A stretch of DNA of 64,000 bases, from positions 29,881 through 93,880 of the forward strand of contig CAYTOK010000008.1 in assembly GCA_964439595.1 (NCBI GenBank), written 5' to 3'. The notes beneath the pieces were generated by a model. It did no database searches and was not told the origin of the DNA. It saw nothing but the letters and a program-made list of their open reading frames with translations. The stretch's first letter is position 1. Every line of letters begins with the position of its first letter. This document shows, one piece after another, positions 34,149-43,707 of the stretch. The stretch comes from CAIJXB01 sp964439595. GTDB lineage: Bacteria > Chlamydiota > Chlamydiia > Chlamydiales > Rhabdochlamydiaceae. The translations under genes and the position numbers were made by a program.

Positions 34149-35552
34149 TTATCTTTTTTCTATTTGTACACGAAAAATATAAGGTGATGCCGCTGAGTCG
34201 GAGAAGCTAGTTGTATTTGGTACTGTACTTTGAATCCCACCTATAACATATCCTAGGATTGTTCCATCGGTTACGTCATCTAAAGAAATGACTCCATTAG
34301 GGAAAATAGGTAAATTGTCCATTTGGATAAACCTTGCACCTGCTCCAAAAAGAAGAGGATTCCCTGGATTAGAGAAAGTCGACAGTATAACAGGGTACTC
34401 AGACTCCATCAGATACTGGCTAAAGTTGCCTTTTCTATCAATGCAAATATCTGTGATACTATTACTGAAGGGGATTTCTGCATCTTCTACAAAGGTGCCG
34501 TTTTCTAAAGCTATGTATCCCATGCCCCCAAGTAGTAATGTGTGCATTTCGTTTGTTTTTTTTGCAAATAGCCCTATGTGAGGACAGTCGTAGTTATTCA
34601 TTCCTTGTCTTAGAGTTTCTTTTTTTGTAGGATTAAGCATGTGACTGCTTCCTTTTCCGTCAATTAAAACGGGGACAGTCCAAATGCCTCCTGATAATGT
34701 AAATACTCCCGATAAGGCTACGTAAGCTTCTTCGTAGTTTTTCCCTTTTTTTTGTGTGATAGAAATTATATTTAGATCTCGACGTCTATAGGTGTTTTTT
34801 TTTCCTTGCGGTGGGAGAGGGACTACAAATAAGTCTTTTCCAGTTTCAAGAAGGTAGAAAGGGCGAACTTCTTCTGTATAAACGCCATTAGAGCTATCGT
34901 GATAAAATCCTTGAAAGTTTTGTCCGAAAATCAAAAGAAAAGGAGAAAGGGGATCTGTTTTTTTTAATGCTCCCCCTGTTACCTGTAAAATAGGGTGTGA
35001 AGTTTGCTTCATGTTTTCTGCAGCAGTTCCCCCGCTTCCTTCAACCCACGCAATAAGCCCTGGAATGTCAATAACTGTGAGGGTTGACTTAGTGCTGAAC
35101 TCCCCTGTTAGGGTGTCTACGCCGTACCCTCCGACCATGTAAAGAGTATCTTTTACTTGTACGAATTCTGCAGCTGTAACGGATAGGATGTCAATTTGTT
35201 TTTGGGTTAAATCGGCTGTTTCATCAAATAAAGATCTTTCATAGGTTATTTCATTTTGAAAATCGACCACATAAACAGTTGTGTTTTGTTTTTTAGGTGG
35301 AAAGTTGTCATTTGTATTAGAAAAGTCATGTAATCCATTTGTTCTTCCGGCTAAAATCAGGCACTTATTTTGATAAGTGGCAAAAACAAAAGTTTGCAAT
35401 CCCACCGGTAGAGAAAAATCAGCTGTTTCTACACTTATTTGAAAGGGCAATAAGGCAGAAGGTTTAACTGGAGTGACGGTCTTTGTTTGGTTTTGCGCTG
35501 AAAGATTTATGGCAAAAATACAAAGTAAAAATACATAAAAAAATAGATGCAT
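34149..35552 (-). CDS. Secreted Kelch-like beta-propeller protein
   Basis: 467 residues. A signal peptide (FFYVFLLCIFAINLSAQ, cleavage near residue 20) is followed by repeated blades with GG motifs typical of Kelch repeats (YMVGGYG, LLLGGMGY, YVIGGIQ). It is probably periplasmic or outer-membrane exported. AAGGAGGTAACTT gives a strong ribosome site. The 4-nt gap to the upstream TolB-like gene indicates one operon of two propeller proteins. The ligand is unknown. Confidence 0.78.
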   Translation of the reverse strand: MHLFFYVFLLCIFAINLSAQNQTKTVTPVKPSALLPFQISVETADFSLPVGLQTFVFATYQNKCLILAGRTNGLHDFSNTNDNFPPKKQNTTVYVVDFQNEITYERSLFDETADLTQKQIDILSVTAAEFVQVKDTLYMVGGYGVDTLTGEFSTKSTLTVIDIPGLIAWVEGSGGTAAENMKQTSHPILQVTGGALKKTDPLSPFLLIFGQNFQGFYHDSSNGVYTEEVRPFYLLETGKDLFVVPLPPQGKKNTYRRRDLNIISITQKKGKNYEEAYVALSGVFTLSGGIWTVPVLIDGKGSSHMLNPTKKETLRQGMNNYDCPHIGLFAKKTNEMHTLLLGGMGYIALENGTFVEDAEIPFSNSITDICIDRKGNFSQYLMESEYPVILSTFSNPGNPLLFGAGARFIQMDNLPIFPNGVISLDDVTDGTILGYVIGGIQSTVPNTTSFSDSAASPYIFRVQIEKR

Positions 35553-35555
35553 AAG

Positions 35556-36524
35556 TTACCTCCTTAAGGTAGTTGGTATGATAAAATCGGCAAGAAAAAT
35601 TTGGCAGGAGCCATCTCCCCTTTTAGAGGTCCAAAGGATTTTTTTTCCGGTAGCGTCAAAAACAGGAAGTCCATCAAAAGAAGGACTATCGGTAAGACGC
35701 CATGTTTCTTTTGTTTCTATATCAAGTAGATAGAGTTCATATCTATGATGTCCATTTAGGGAAGTTGTATAGGCAATCAGTTTGCCATTTGGATGCCAAT
35801 AGGGAGCCCAGTTAACAGCATTATTGTCTGTTAGCTGAGTTTCTTTGCCTTGTCTATCTACAAGAAAAATTTGCAAGTAGTCTTTTTTTTCTCTATCGGT
35901 TCTAAAAAGAATATAGTTGTCGTCGGGAGAGAAAAAAGGGCCTCCATTATAGCTGTAATTTGTATGAGTGATTTGTCTTACATGAGATCCATCAGCGTCC
36001 ATAATATAAAGGTTCATGCTGCCGCTTTCGTTGCTTGCATATACTATCTCTTTGCCATCAGAAGAGTAGGCGCATTCAGCGTGGTAAGCAGGGCCTTTGG
36101 TTAATGCTACAAGGTCACTGCCATCAGGATTTGCTTCGTAGATGTTCATATAAGGAGTAAGATCCCAGACATACGAACCTGTCGTTTTTTTATCTTCCTC
36201 TAGAAGGGGACTTGCATGACTTGAAGCAAAAATGATCTTTTTTCCATCAGGTCTAAAGTATGCGCAGGTGCAAGCTCCTTTTCCCGTGCTTACAAGTTTA
36301 GGGATTTGCTCTTCTAAATTTAATGTGTAGATTTGATAGTGTTTTTCTCCCTTCAAAACAGCTTGAAAAATAATAGTTTTTCCGTCAGGAGAAAAGTAGG
36401 CTTCTCCAGCTTTTTCAAAGCCCATTTGCGAAAAAGTGATTTGCTTAATATTTTGTAAAAAAGGCTCATTGCTATGAGCGTAATATGTTTGGATTAGCAG
36501 GAGTAGTAAAATAATTTTTTTCAT
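35556..36524 (-). CDS. TolB-like/PD40 beta-propeller exported protein
   Basis: 322 residues from MKKIILLLLLIQTYYA (signal peptide). About five WD40-like PD40 blades with FSPDGKTIIFQ, FRPDGKKIIFAS, YSSDGKEIVYAS, FFSPDDNYILF and HPNGKLIAYT. A longer frame opens at GTG 36566, but AAAGAGG before this ATG and the signal peptide decide the shorter start. It resembles TolB without the N-terminal Pal-binding domain and is possibly a periplasmic scaffold. Co-transcribed with the Kelch-like gene. Confidence 0.82.
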   Translation of the reverse strand: MKKIILLLLLIQTYYAHSNEPFLQNIKQITFSQMGFEKAGEAYFSPDGKTIIFQAVLKGEKHYQIYTLNLEEQIPKLVSTGKGACTCAYFRPDGKKIIFASSHASPLLEEDKKTTGSYVWDLTPYMNIYEANPDGSDLVALTKGPAYHAECAYSSDGKEIVYASNESGSMNLYIMDADGSHVRQITHTNYSYNGGPFFSPDDNYILFRTDREKKDYLQIFLVDRQGKETQLTDNNAVNWAPYWHPNGKLIAYTTSLNGHHRYELYLLDIETKETWRLTDSPSFDGLPVFDATGKKILWTSKRGDGSCQIFLADFIIPTTLRR

Positions 36525-36684
36525 AAAAACCTCTTTGAAAATGGGGTCATCATGAAAAAAAATCACGTGTAAGTCAAGAGGTTTTATATTGTGGTAATTA
36601 CTTTAAATATCCTGAATTCGATTTTCTAAAGCACGATCAGCTTTAAGTAATTTTTCTCTGATCGTTTTGAGCTATCGTGAAAAT

Positions 36685-36810
36685 ATGTCAAGAGGAAATA
36701 CTCTAAGAGAGGGAAAATGGTTACTTTGGATCTTATACAAAACATTGCTTAAGTGTTTTGCTCTTGTTCCAAGAGCGGGATCTGTAGTAGAAGAGAAAAA
36801 TATTCCCTAA
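36685..36810 (+). CDS. Possible 41-codon ORF, uncertain
   Basis: Codons 36685-36810 form an open frame (start MSRGNTLREGKW, end EEKNIP) ending inside the M16-gene terminator hairpin. The composition looks coding but there is no good ribosome site or known family. It could be a remnant. An inverted repeat ACGATCAG/CTGATCGT precedes it (36633-36665). Confidence 0.2.
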   Translation: MSRGNTLREGKWLLWILYKTLLKCFALVPRAGSVVEEKNIP

Positions 36811-36839
36811 GTTGATTTTTAGAATTAACTTAGGGAATA
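36801..36839 (-). terminator. Terminator of the M16 protease operon
   Basis: TATTCCCTAAGTT and AACTTAGGGAATA, a 13-bp perfect stem, followed on the minus strand by TTTTTC. It lies just after the stop at 36844. Confidence 0.85.
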
Positions 36840-36843
36840 TAAC

Positions 36844-39759
36844 TTATTTGCTAATAGAGGTAAAAGAACTTATTTTATGAAGCTCTTCTTTATCAGAAGG
36901 GATATATACGAAATGTTTTTTAGGGGAGATGCCTTCTACAAGAACAGCTAGTCTTCTAGAATTTTCCTTAGAAAAGAAATGGTGTACATCTTTTAAAAAG
37001 GTCTCATAGGTAAGCTCTTCAATTGCGTTGATCTGCTTATGTTCGAAGTCGAAATCTCCCTTTCTTTTAAATGCTAACGTATTTAACAGGTTTGCCATGC
37101 CGTAGAGGTTTTCTGGGGGTCTTTCTATAGTGGCAATTTCTACCTTTTTTATGTGCTCGAAACGTTCTTTGGAAACGAAATCCATGATTCTTTTGTTGAA
37201 ATCTTCGATGAAAAGTTCGAAGCGGGTAAGAAGGTCTTCTGGAGAATTAGAACTTGATTGGACAACAAAGGTTTGAAATAGTTCTTCAGAAACCTCAGAG
37301 GCCCAGGATTTAGCTATATAGCCTGTTTGCTGCTTTGTTCTTAAAGTATCAAAGAAAGCTTCCGATAGAGCTTTTGATGCGATATCTTGCGAGGCTCCCT
37401 TAGCAAAGGAAAAAGGCCCCTGCTCCACGACTAGGACTGCGCCGTTACCTTGTCTATCAGTTTTTTGTGTAATTTTAAAAGGGCCGCCCTCTTTAGGTAG
37501 TAGAAGAAGCTGCTCTTCCTTGGGGTTTTTATAAGCTATAGAAGAGGCAAAAAGCTTTTGTAGATTGTCTACAAAAAAAGACATGCTATCTTCTGTTAGA
37601 TTGCCATAAAGCATTGCTTCTAAGTATATGGCATCTAACCAGGTAGAGCAAAAAGTTGTAAAATCTTCGTAAGAAGTTGTTTGTAGTTCTTTTAGCTTTT
37701 CTTCTGGTGTTGGAGCGTCATTTAAAAGGGTATTCGTTAAAGTAGTCATCGCTTGTTTTACAGGAAGATCTAGAGAGCCGTTTGCGTAGGAGCTTAGTAA
37801 GGAAGCTTTGTATGTAAGAAAATCTTCTTCTTGGCATTTTATATTTTTTAAAGAAGATAGGACTGTTGTTGCAACATGAGGAGCTTTTTCACTAAATCCG
37901 AATATGGCTAAAGAAATACCCATGGGTTGATTTAAGGAGCTCACATCAAGTCCTGCCTGACTAGCAAAAAAAAGAGTAGAGGAGAGCTCTGCATCGATCG
38001 CTTTAGAAAGCAAATCTTTCATAACTAAGCTTATAGCTGATCCATCTAAAGCCGGTGTTTTTATGGTAAATAAAAGAGCTGCTTCAGGGACTTGGTATTT
38101 AGTATCCTCTGCAAAGTATATGTTATATTTTTCATTTTCTAGAATTTTTTTAGGGCAAGGTTGCTTGTTAGAAAAAGCCGCTTCATGGACTATTTTAAGT
38201 GAATTTGGAATAAAAGGATTAGAAGGAGGGATTCCCATTTCTAAATAAGGAGTTGCCTGTTGCCATGCCCTAATTTTAGCAGGAGGAACCGGCTTGATTG
38301 TATAGGGCACTTGCATCCATTTTTCTATTAGGGTTGTTTCTATCCCTGTTTGGTCAGGACTTGCCAGGACGAAATAGGCTGCAGATTGTGGAGTGAATGT
38401 TTCGAGGAGTTTATGTAAGGACGCCGGGTCGAAATGGGAGGGTATTTCCGTTTTTTCAGGGAAGGTGGCGAGGTTTTCATCTACGACGTTATAGGCTATA
38501 TCTGTAATCCAAGAAAAGGGTTCTTGTCTAACTTGGTACTGATAATTGATTTTTGCCATTGTTTGTATCTCTTGAAAAAGAGATATGGGAATACTATTTT
38601 GTTTTAGTCTCGCTAAAGTTTGAAAACAACGGAGTATGGGGGTATCTATCTGTGATAGTCCTTTGTCGGTTAGCTTGATGTTGATAGTGAAAAGGAGATT
38701 TTCTTTGCTAAATCGATCCACTGTTACTTGAATTTCTTCTGCTAGCTGCTCTTTTTTAAGCTCTTGGATTAAGCTTGTGTTAGACGCTTCTGTAAGCAGA
38801 TAGGATACCAATTCCACTGTCCATTTTTCTTCTATGGAAGAAAACTCTAAAGGAAGCTCCCAAATAAGGGAAAGCAGTTTGATATCTTGGATGGGGGTTA
38901 CATAAATAAAATGCCCTTTTTGCTTTTCAGAGAGCATAGGCCCATAAGGAGTTTTTTCTTCTACACTTTCTTGTGTCGGTACTAAAGAAAAATCGGCTAC
39001 AGCTAATTCGATCATTTCTTCTAAGGGAAGGGAAGAAAGCATAACCAAGTGTGTTTTATTTGCTCCGTATTCTGTTTTAAACCAGGTTTTTAGAGCTTCT
39101 TGAGGGATTCCTGAAAGGGTGGCTGCATTGCCTGTTCCAAATTTAGTATTGGGGTGGTTTTCAGTTCCCGTTTCTTTTAACACCATGTACTGTCTCCAAA
39201 AGTCATTTTCTAGATTTTTAGAGTTTTCTTGATCTACCGCGTGCAGTTCTCTATTAATTGACGAAGGGCTAAAAAGCGGATCTATAAAAAAATGGCTAAA
39301 GCGGTCTAGGGCTCCTGTAAAAGCTTGATTGTTGATAGAAAACATATATACGGTGCGATCAGAAGCTGTAAAAGCGTTAACGGTGCCTCCATTATCTTGG
39401 ATATAACGCATGTACTCTGCCTCGTCTGGATAGGCTGTACTTCCCATAAATAACATGTGCTCTAAAAAGTGAGCCATGCCGGGATATGTGGCAGGATCCT
39501 GCCAAGATCCCGCTTCGATAGAAACGGCTGCTGCAGACTGGTCAATTTCCGGATCGGAGATAAGGAGTGCCTCTACGCCGTTATTTAATCTGATTTTGGC
39601 TGTTTTTCTGTCTTGTAAAGAGGGTGTTAGGATAGAGTACTCATTTTTGTTTTCTATGACGGTGTATTTTTGCGCATTAGAAAGTGGAGTAGACTCGGTT
39701 CCAAATAGCATGGTAAAGGAAAAGAAAGTAATATAGGGGATGCATTTTTTGTAATCCAT
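36844..39759 (-). CDS. Insulinase-family M16 zinc metalloprotease (protease III-like)
   Basis: 971 residues, the length of pitrilysin/insulysin. The inverted zinc motif HFLEH is at 97-101 and the third ligand region ELHAVDQE near 168. The second, catalytically inert half is present. A hydrophobic N-terminus (about 8-20) suggests export to the periplasm. Degrades peptides in a closed chamber. Same order (M16-plsB-rng...rpmF-plsX) as C. trachomatis CT806-CT811 in my memory. Confidence 0.93.
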   Translation of the reverse strand: MDYKKCIPYITFFSFTMLFGTESTPLSNAQKYTVIENKNEYSILTPSLQDRKTAKIRLNNGVEALLISDPEIDQSAAAVSIEAGSWQDPATYPGMAHFLEHMLFMGSTAYPDEAEYMRYIQDNGGTVNAFTASDRTVYMFSINNQAFTGALDRFSHFFIDPLFSPSSINRELHAVDQENSKNLENDFWRQYMVLKETGTENHPNTKFGTGNAATLSGIPQEALKTWFKTEYGANKTHLVMLSSLPLEEMIELAVADFSLVPTQESVEEKTPYGPMLSEKQKGHFIYVTPIQDIKLLSLIWELPLEFSSIEEKWTVELVSYLLTEASNTSLIQELKKEQLAEEIQVTVDRFSKENLLFTINIKLTDKGLSQIDTPILRCFQTLARLKQNSIPISLFQEIQTMAKINYQYQVRQEPFSWITDIAYNVVDENLATFPEKTEIPSHFDPASLHKLLETFTPQSAAYFVLASPDQTGIETTLIEKWMQVPYTIKPVPPAKIRAWQQATPYLEMGIPPSNPFIPNSLKIVHEAAFSNKQPCPKKILENEKYNIYFAEDTKYQVPEAALLFTIKTPALDGSAISLVMKDLLSKAIDAELSSTLFFASQAGLDVSSLNQPMGISLAIFGFSEKAPHVATTVLSSLKNIKCQEEDFLTYKASLLSSYANGSLDLPVKQAMTTLTNTLLNDAPTPEEKLKELQTTSYEDFTTFCSTWLDAIYLEAMLYGNLTEDSMSFFVDNLQKLFASSIAYKNPKEEQLLLLPKEGGPFKITQKTDRQGNGAVLVVEQGPFSFAKGASQDIASKALSEAFFDTLRTKQQTGYIAKSWASEVSEELFQTFVVQSSSNSPEDLLTRFELFIEDFNKRIMDFVSKERFEHIKKVEIATIERPPENLYGMANLLNTLAFKRKGDFDFEHKQINAIEELTYETFLKDVHHFFSKENSRRLAVLVEGISPKKHFVYIPSDKEELHKISSFTSISK

Positions 39760-39772
39760 AAGCTCTTGTCCT

Positions 39773-40771
39773 CTAGGTTATAGGGAAGTTGTTATAGGCA
39801 CTATTTACTTGATTCCAAATAAATTCAGCCCGAAGTTCTCTTCTTTTTCTTTTATCCGGTTCTTCTGAACCTGGAAAGTTGTCCATAGTAATACAGGGAC
39901 CAATCCAAAGGTGAATGCCGCCTCTGCCTGCTTTTCTTACCTCACCCAGCTCTGTCTGGATGGAATCCGGCGGTGGTAGTAAGTGATACGTGGCAAGAGC
40001 CATAGGATAAAAAGAGGTTGGTCTCGATGCTTTTTTTGCCATTAGATAGAACATTTCAATACTTTGAGGGTCAAAAGGAGATACTCTAACTATTCCATTG
40101 CTATCTTTTCGATCTCTTCCGCCGCTTGGAGCTACATATATCGAATGTCCACCTTCACTCAGCAGCTCACTCATGAGCTGCATTGTTTTTTTATTGTGTG
40201 TCTGCTTTTCTGTTTTAAGCTCAGGGGGGTGGTCTATATATCTTTTAGAATAGATGCAAAGAAGGTTTCTACCCATGCTAAAAGGGATGGCTAGAGGGTC
40301 AGTAATAACACGGTCGCCAGCTACAAAAATAGTGTCTTCAGCAAGCTTTGGATGTTTTTTTTCTAAAAGAACGCTGATCGCTTGCGGATCAGGCTCTATT
40401 TGGTGATTAGCAAGAAAGATCACATTCTCTCCCTTGGCTAATTTTTTTTCTATTTCTTCTAGATAAACTTCTCCTTGCACGGAGGATCTAGAAAGGTCAA
40501 TAAGAGGTTTTATGAAGTCTAGGCCAAATTGATAGTAGTTAAAAGGCGACAAAATACGTTTATGGTAAGGTTGAAATGTGTAAGGAGATAGGATTTGTTC
40601 TCTTAGCTTTTCTAAGAAGGTAAGCAGGATTGCTTCAAAAGGTTTTGTGTCGCTAAAACTTTTTTCAATAACTTCTTTATATCCATGATAAAATTGCAAG
40701 AAAAGTTTTTTTTCTTTTTCAGGGAGGTTTTCTTCTGAAAAGCGCTTTTCTAGTTTTTTTATTATATCCAT
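39773..40771 (-). CDS. plsB: Glycerol-3-phosphate 1-O-acyltransferase, chloroplast type
   Basis: First acylation of glycerol-3-phosphate for phospholipids. 332 residues with ANHQIEPD (catalytic H123, D128) and VAPSGGRDR, the plant-chloroplast/chlamydial signature, unlike E. coli PlsB of 800 residues. No signal peptide; soluble. Lies in one operon with rng and plsX, so lipid genes are grouped. The nearest GAGG is 18 nt upstream of ATG, a poor ribosome site. Confidence 0.93.
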   Translation of the reverse strand: MDIIKKLEKRFSEENLPEKEKKLFLQFYHGYKEVIEKSFSDTKPFEAILLTFLEKLREQILSPYTFQPYHKRILSPFNYYQFGLDFIKPLIDLSRSSVQGEVYLEEIEKKLAKGENVIFLANHQIEPDPQAISVLLEKKHPKLAEDTIFVAGDRVITDPLAIPFSMGRNLLCIYSKRYIDHPPELKTEKQTHNKKTMQLMSELLSEGGHSIYVAPSGGRDRKDSNGIVRVSPFDPQSIEMFYLMAKKASRPTSFYPMALATYHLLPPPDSIQTELGEVRKAGRGGIHLWIGPCITMDNFPGSEEPDKRKRRELRAEFIWNQVNSAYNNFPIT

Positions 40772-40780
40772 AATTAGTTT

Positions 40781-42322
40781 CTATACCTCTATTTTTTTCC
40801 CATTAGGCGTTGGATAAAACTCGTAGTCATTTAAATGTAGGTTATCATTGACTTGAAATTTTAAAGTAGTGTTGTTTTTCTCTGCCATTTTGCGAAAAAA
40901 ATCTTTATCGTGGTGATTGAGATAATGATCTAAATCAGGATGAGATCTGAGTTCTAAGCCCTCATACTGTTGCTGAGATAAGATCTTTTTAAGAGCTCTT
41001 TCAATTTCAATGGAGGAGCTCTCATGTGTTTTGATCTGCCCGCTTCCTGAACAGTAAGGACAAGAAGTAAATAGGGTCTGCATAAGAGACTCACGGCTTC
41101 TTTGTCTTGTCATTTCTACTAGTCCAAATTCACTCATGCCTAAAATAGTACATTTAGCAGAGTCGTCCTTCATAGCGTCTTTTAGTCTATCTAAAACTCT
41201 TCTTTGGTTTTTTCTAAAGCGCATATCAATAAAGTCGCAGATGATAAGCCCCCCTAAGTTCCGTAAGCGGAGCTGTCTTGCTATTTCGTCGGCTGCTTCC
41301 ATATTGATTCTTACAAGAGTTTCTTCTACGTCAGATCCAGATTGTAGATTACCTCTTCCGGAGTTAACGTCAATTGTATACATAGCCTCTGTTTTATCAA
41401 AGAAAAGATAGCTTCCGCTAGGCATCCATATTTTTCTTCTAACAGCTTTGTCTATTTCTCTTTCGACATTAAAACGTTCGAACATAGGAGCTTTATCTCT
41501 GTAGAGCTCAATTTTTAAAGGATGTTCGCTAGTATATTTCAGTTGAAGTCTTTTGCAATGTTGATAGGTGTTATAGTCATCGACAAGAAGCCTTTCGAAT
41601 TTTTTATCCACGGCGGTAAGTACTGCTTTTTTAATAAGATCAGATTCTTCATAAAGGCAGCAAGGTTTACTTGCTTTGTGGAAATTCTCTACAATTTCTT
41701 GCCAGTTTTGTAAAAGGTCTGTAGCTTCTTCTATGAGCATTTCTGTCGAAGCATTGACGCTAGCTGTGCGGCAAATGAGTCCCATGTCTTTGGGCATCTC
41801 AAAAGCACGTATAAGCTTTTTCAAGCGGTCTCTTGCAGAAGGATCTTCGATTTTTCGAGACACACCGCGGTGTGGAGCTGTCGGAAGCAAGACTAAGTAT
41901 CTACCTGCTATTGAGATATTAGAAGTGAGTCTCGCTCCTTTTGTCCCTATGGGTTCTTTGATTACTTGTACAAAAACAGGCTGATCCATTTTCATGAGTT
42001 TAGTGATATCAGCTTCTTTTGTTGTTTTTGATTCAGGGGAAGAAAGATCATTTTCCCATTCAAAATCCATTTCAAAACGCTCTTGGAATTTTTGCGTATT
42101 TTCAATGATATCTGAGATGTGGATAAATCCATTTTCTCCTTCATTGATGTCAATAAAAGCAGATTGGATGTTGTGTAAAATATTAGTCACTTTACCGCGA
42201 TAAATATTGCCGGTAAGTTGTCTGTTTTTTTTGCGTTCCACGACAAGATCGTGAAGAATCCCGTTTTTTAAAACGGCGTATCGTATTTCTTTCGATTCTA
42301 TATTCAAGAGAATCTCTTGCAT
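40781..42322 (-). CDS. rng: Ribonuclease G/E
   Basis: 5'-end-dependent endoribonuclease for rRNA maturation and mRNA decay. 513 residues: S1 domain at about 35-130, catalytic aspartates in TIDVNSGRG (near 318) and ICDFIDMRF (near 358), and the zinc-link CPYCSGSG near 420. The C-terminus is short without an RNase E scaffold, so RNase G type. GGTGG lies 5 nt before ATG. Confidence 0.95.
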   Translation of the reverse strand: MQEILLNIESKEIRYAVLKNGILHDLVVERKKNRQLTGNIYRGKVTNILHNIQSAFIDINEGENGFIHISDIIENTQKFQERFEMDFEWENDLSSPESKTTKEADITKLMKMDQPVFVQVIKEPIGTKGARLTSNISIAGRYLVLLPTAPHRGVSRKIEDPSARDRLKKLIRAFEMPKDMGLICRTASVNASTEMLIEEATDLLQNWQEIVENFHKASKPCCLYEESDLIKKAVLTAVDKKFERLLVDDYNTYQHCKRLQLKYTSEHPLKIELYRDKAPMFERFNVEREIDKAVRRKIWMPSGSYLFFDKTEAMYTIDVNSGRGNLQSGSDVEETLVRINMEAADEIARQLRLRNLGGLIICDFIDMRFRKNQRRVLDRLKDAMKDDSAKCTILGMSEFGLVEMTRQRSRESLMQTLFTSCPYCSGSGQIKTHESSSIEIERALKKILSQQQYEGLELRSHPDLDHYLNHHDKDFFRKMAEKNNTTLKFQVNDNLHLNDYEFYPTPNGKKIEV

Positions 42323-42412
42323 AAAGCCACCAGTGTAGATTATTAGAGTTTTTTGTGTTTTAAAAGTATATTAGGGGAAAAAGGGTTCTTTTTCTATAAA
42401 AATCGACAATTC

Positions 42413-43399
42413 TCAGAGAGAATCTTGCAAGAAGAGTGCTGAGATTTCTTTTTCGAGGGTTTCTATGAAGTTTTCTTTTATTAATTTTATGGCGTTATTT
42501 ATGCTTTGCTCGATTGCTTGAGAATTAGCTTTTCCATGGCATTTTATGACGATGCCTCTCACCCCGCAAAGCAGTGCTCCAGGGTACTTTGTAGGATCAA
42601 GAATGTCTTTATTATCTGGGTTGTGATTTTTGTATTTTTCTAAGAAAAGCATAGATAGTCCTTCTGCTGTTTTTAAAAAAATATTACCACAAAATCCGTT
42701 GGTGACAATTACATCAACAATTCCCTTAAAAGCGTCTCTTCCTTCAATGTTTCCATAAAAAGAATAAGAATTGGCTTTGTCTAATGAGGAGAGGGCTTTG
42801 TGAGCTTCCTGAAACTCTAGAGGGCCTTTACTCGCTTCTTCTCCCATGTTAAGAAGCGCTACCAAAGGTTTTTTGATCCCTTGTGTTTTTTGATAGGCAG
42901 TTCCTATAGCAGCAAATTTAAGTAAACAGACGCTGTCGCAGGTGATGCTAGCTCCTACGTCTAAAATAACGGTTGACTTTTCGCTTGATGGGATGTGAGT
43001 CAAGAGGGCTGGATACTTAATCTGGGGTAGGGGATCGAGTTCTATTCTTGCTGAGGCTACAAGAGCTCCCGTATTGCTACAAGAAATAAAAGCGTCGACT
43101 TTCTTTTCTTTAAGGGCTTGCATTCCTAGAGCCAAAGAAGATTTTTTCTTTTGACGAACAGCTGTTAAAGGATTGTCTTCCATGGTAACAGCTTCTGGAG
43201 CTATTATGTAAGAGATAGAGGGGAGGGACTCGAGAGTTTTACGGTTTTTTTCTTCTCCAATAAGCAACAAGGAGACTTTTTCACGAAGAGATTCTATGAT
43301 AGGGATCGCAGATTCTAAAAGAATATCAGAATCTGCGTCGCTCCCTAGTAAATCTAAAGCAATAGATGGAACTTTGTTGTTACCCGTTTGTGGTAACAT
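42413..43399 (-). CDS. plsX: Phosphate acyltransferase PlsX
   Basis: Makes acyl-phosphate from acyl-ACP for phospholipid synthesis. 328 residues from MLPQTGNNKVP. The family core is present (SCSNTGALVASA, ILDVGAS, NMGEEASKG, VTNGFCGNIFLKTAEG). The usual N-terminal GGDH is altered to GSDAD, a deviation worth noting. A longer start at 43429 exists. Both overlap the end of rpmF, as in many bacteria, implying coupling of ribosome and lipid synthesis. Confidence 0.92.
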   Translation of the reverse strand: MLPQTGNNKVPSIALDLLGSDADSDILLESAIPIIESLREKVSLLLIGEEKNRKTLESLPSISYIIAPEAVTMEDNPLTAVRQKKKSSLALGMQALKEKKVDAFISCSNTGALVASARIELDPLPQIKYPALLTHIPSSEKSTVILDVGASITCDSVCLLKFAAIGTAYQKTQGIKKPLVALLNMGEEASKGPLEFQEAHKALSSLDKANSYSFYGNIEGRDAFKGIVDVIVTNGFCGNIFLKTAEGLSMLFLEKYKNHNPDNKDILDPTKYPGALLCGVRGIVIKCHGKANSQAIEQSINNAIKLIKENFIETLEKEISALFLQDSL

Positions 43400-43574
43400 T
43401 TTGCATGTTCTCAGTGGATTTTCCGTCATAAAATCCGCAGCTAGGGCAGATGCGATGTGGAAGTCCTGGGTGCTGACAATTTGAACACTTTCTTAGGTGT
43501 TTTGGGGATTTTGCATGGTGAGCTCTTCTAGAGTTTTTTCTAGCATTTGACATGCGATTACGTGGTACCGGCAT
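43380..43574 (-). CDS. rpmF: 50S ribosomal protein L32
   Basis: 64 residues: MPVPRNRMSNARKNSRRAHH, then CSNC and CPSC forming the zinc ribbon. AAGGAGATCTAATT before ATG. It overlaps plsX by 20 nt or more. Confidence 0.96.
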   Translation of the reverse strand: MPVPRNRMSNARKNSRRAHHAKSPKHLRKCSNCQHPGLPHRICPSCGFYDGKSTENMQNVTTNG

Positions 43575-43707
43575 AATTAGATCTCCTTAATAAGTTAGGT
43601 AATGTTTATATCTGAAGTTCTCTTTTTCTCAAAGAAAAATCGGTGGAAATAGGGGGGTATGAAGAAAATTTAATAGGATTGTGGAATTTAATTTAGTATT
43701 TATTTTT

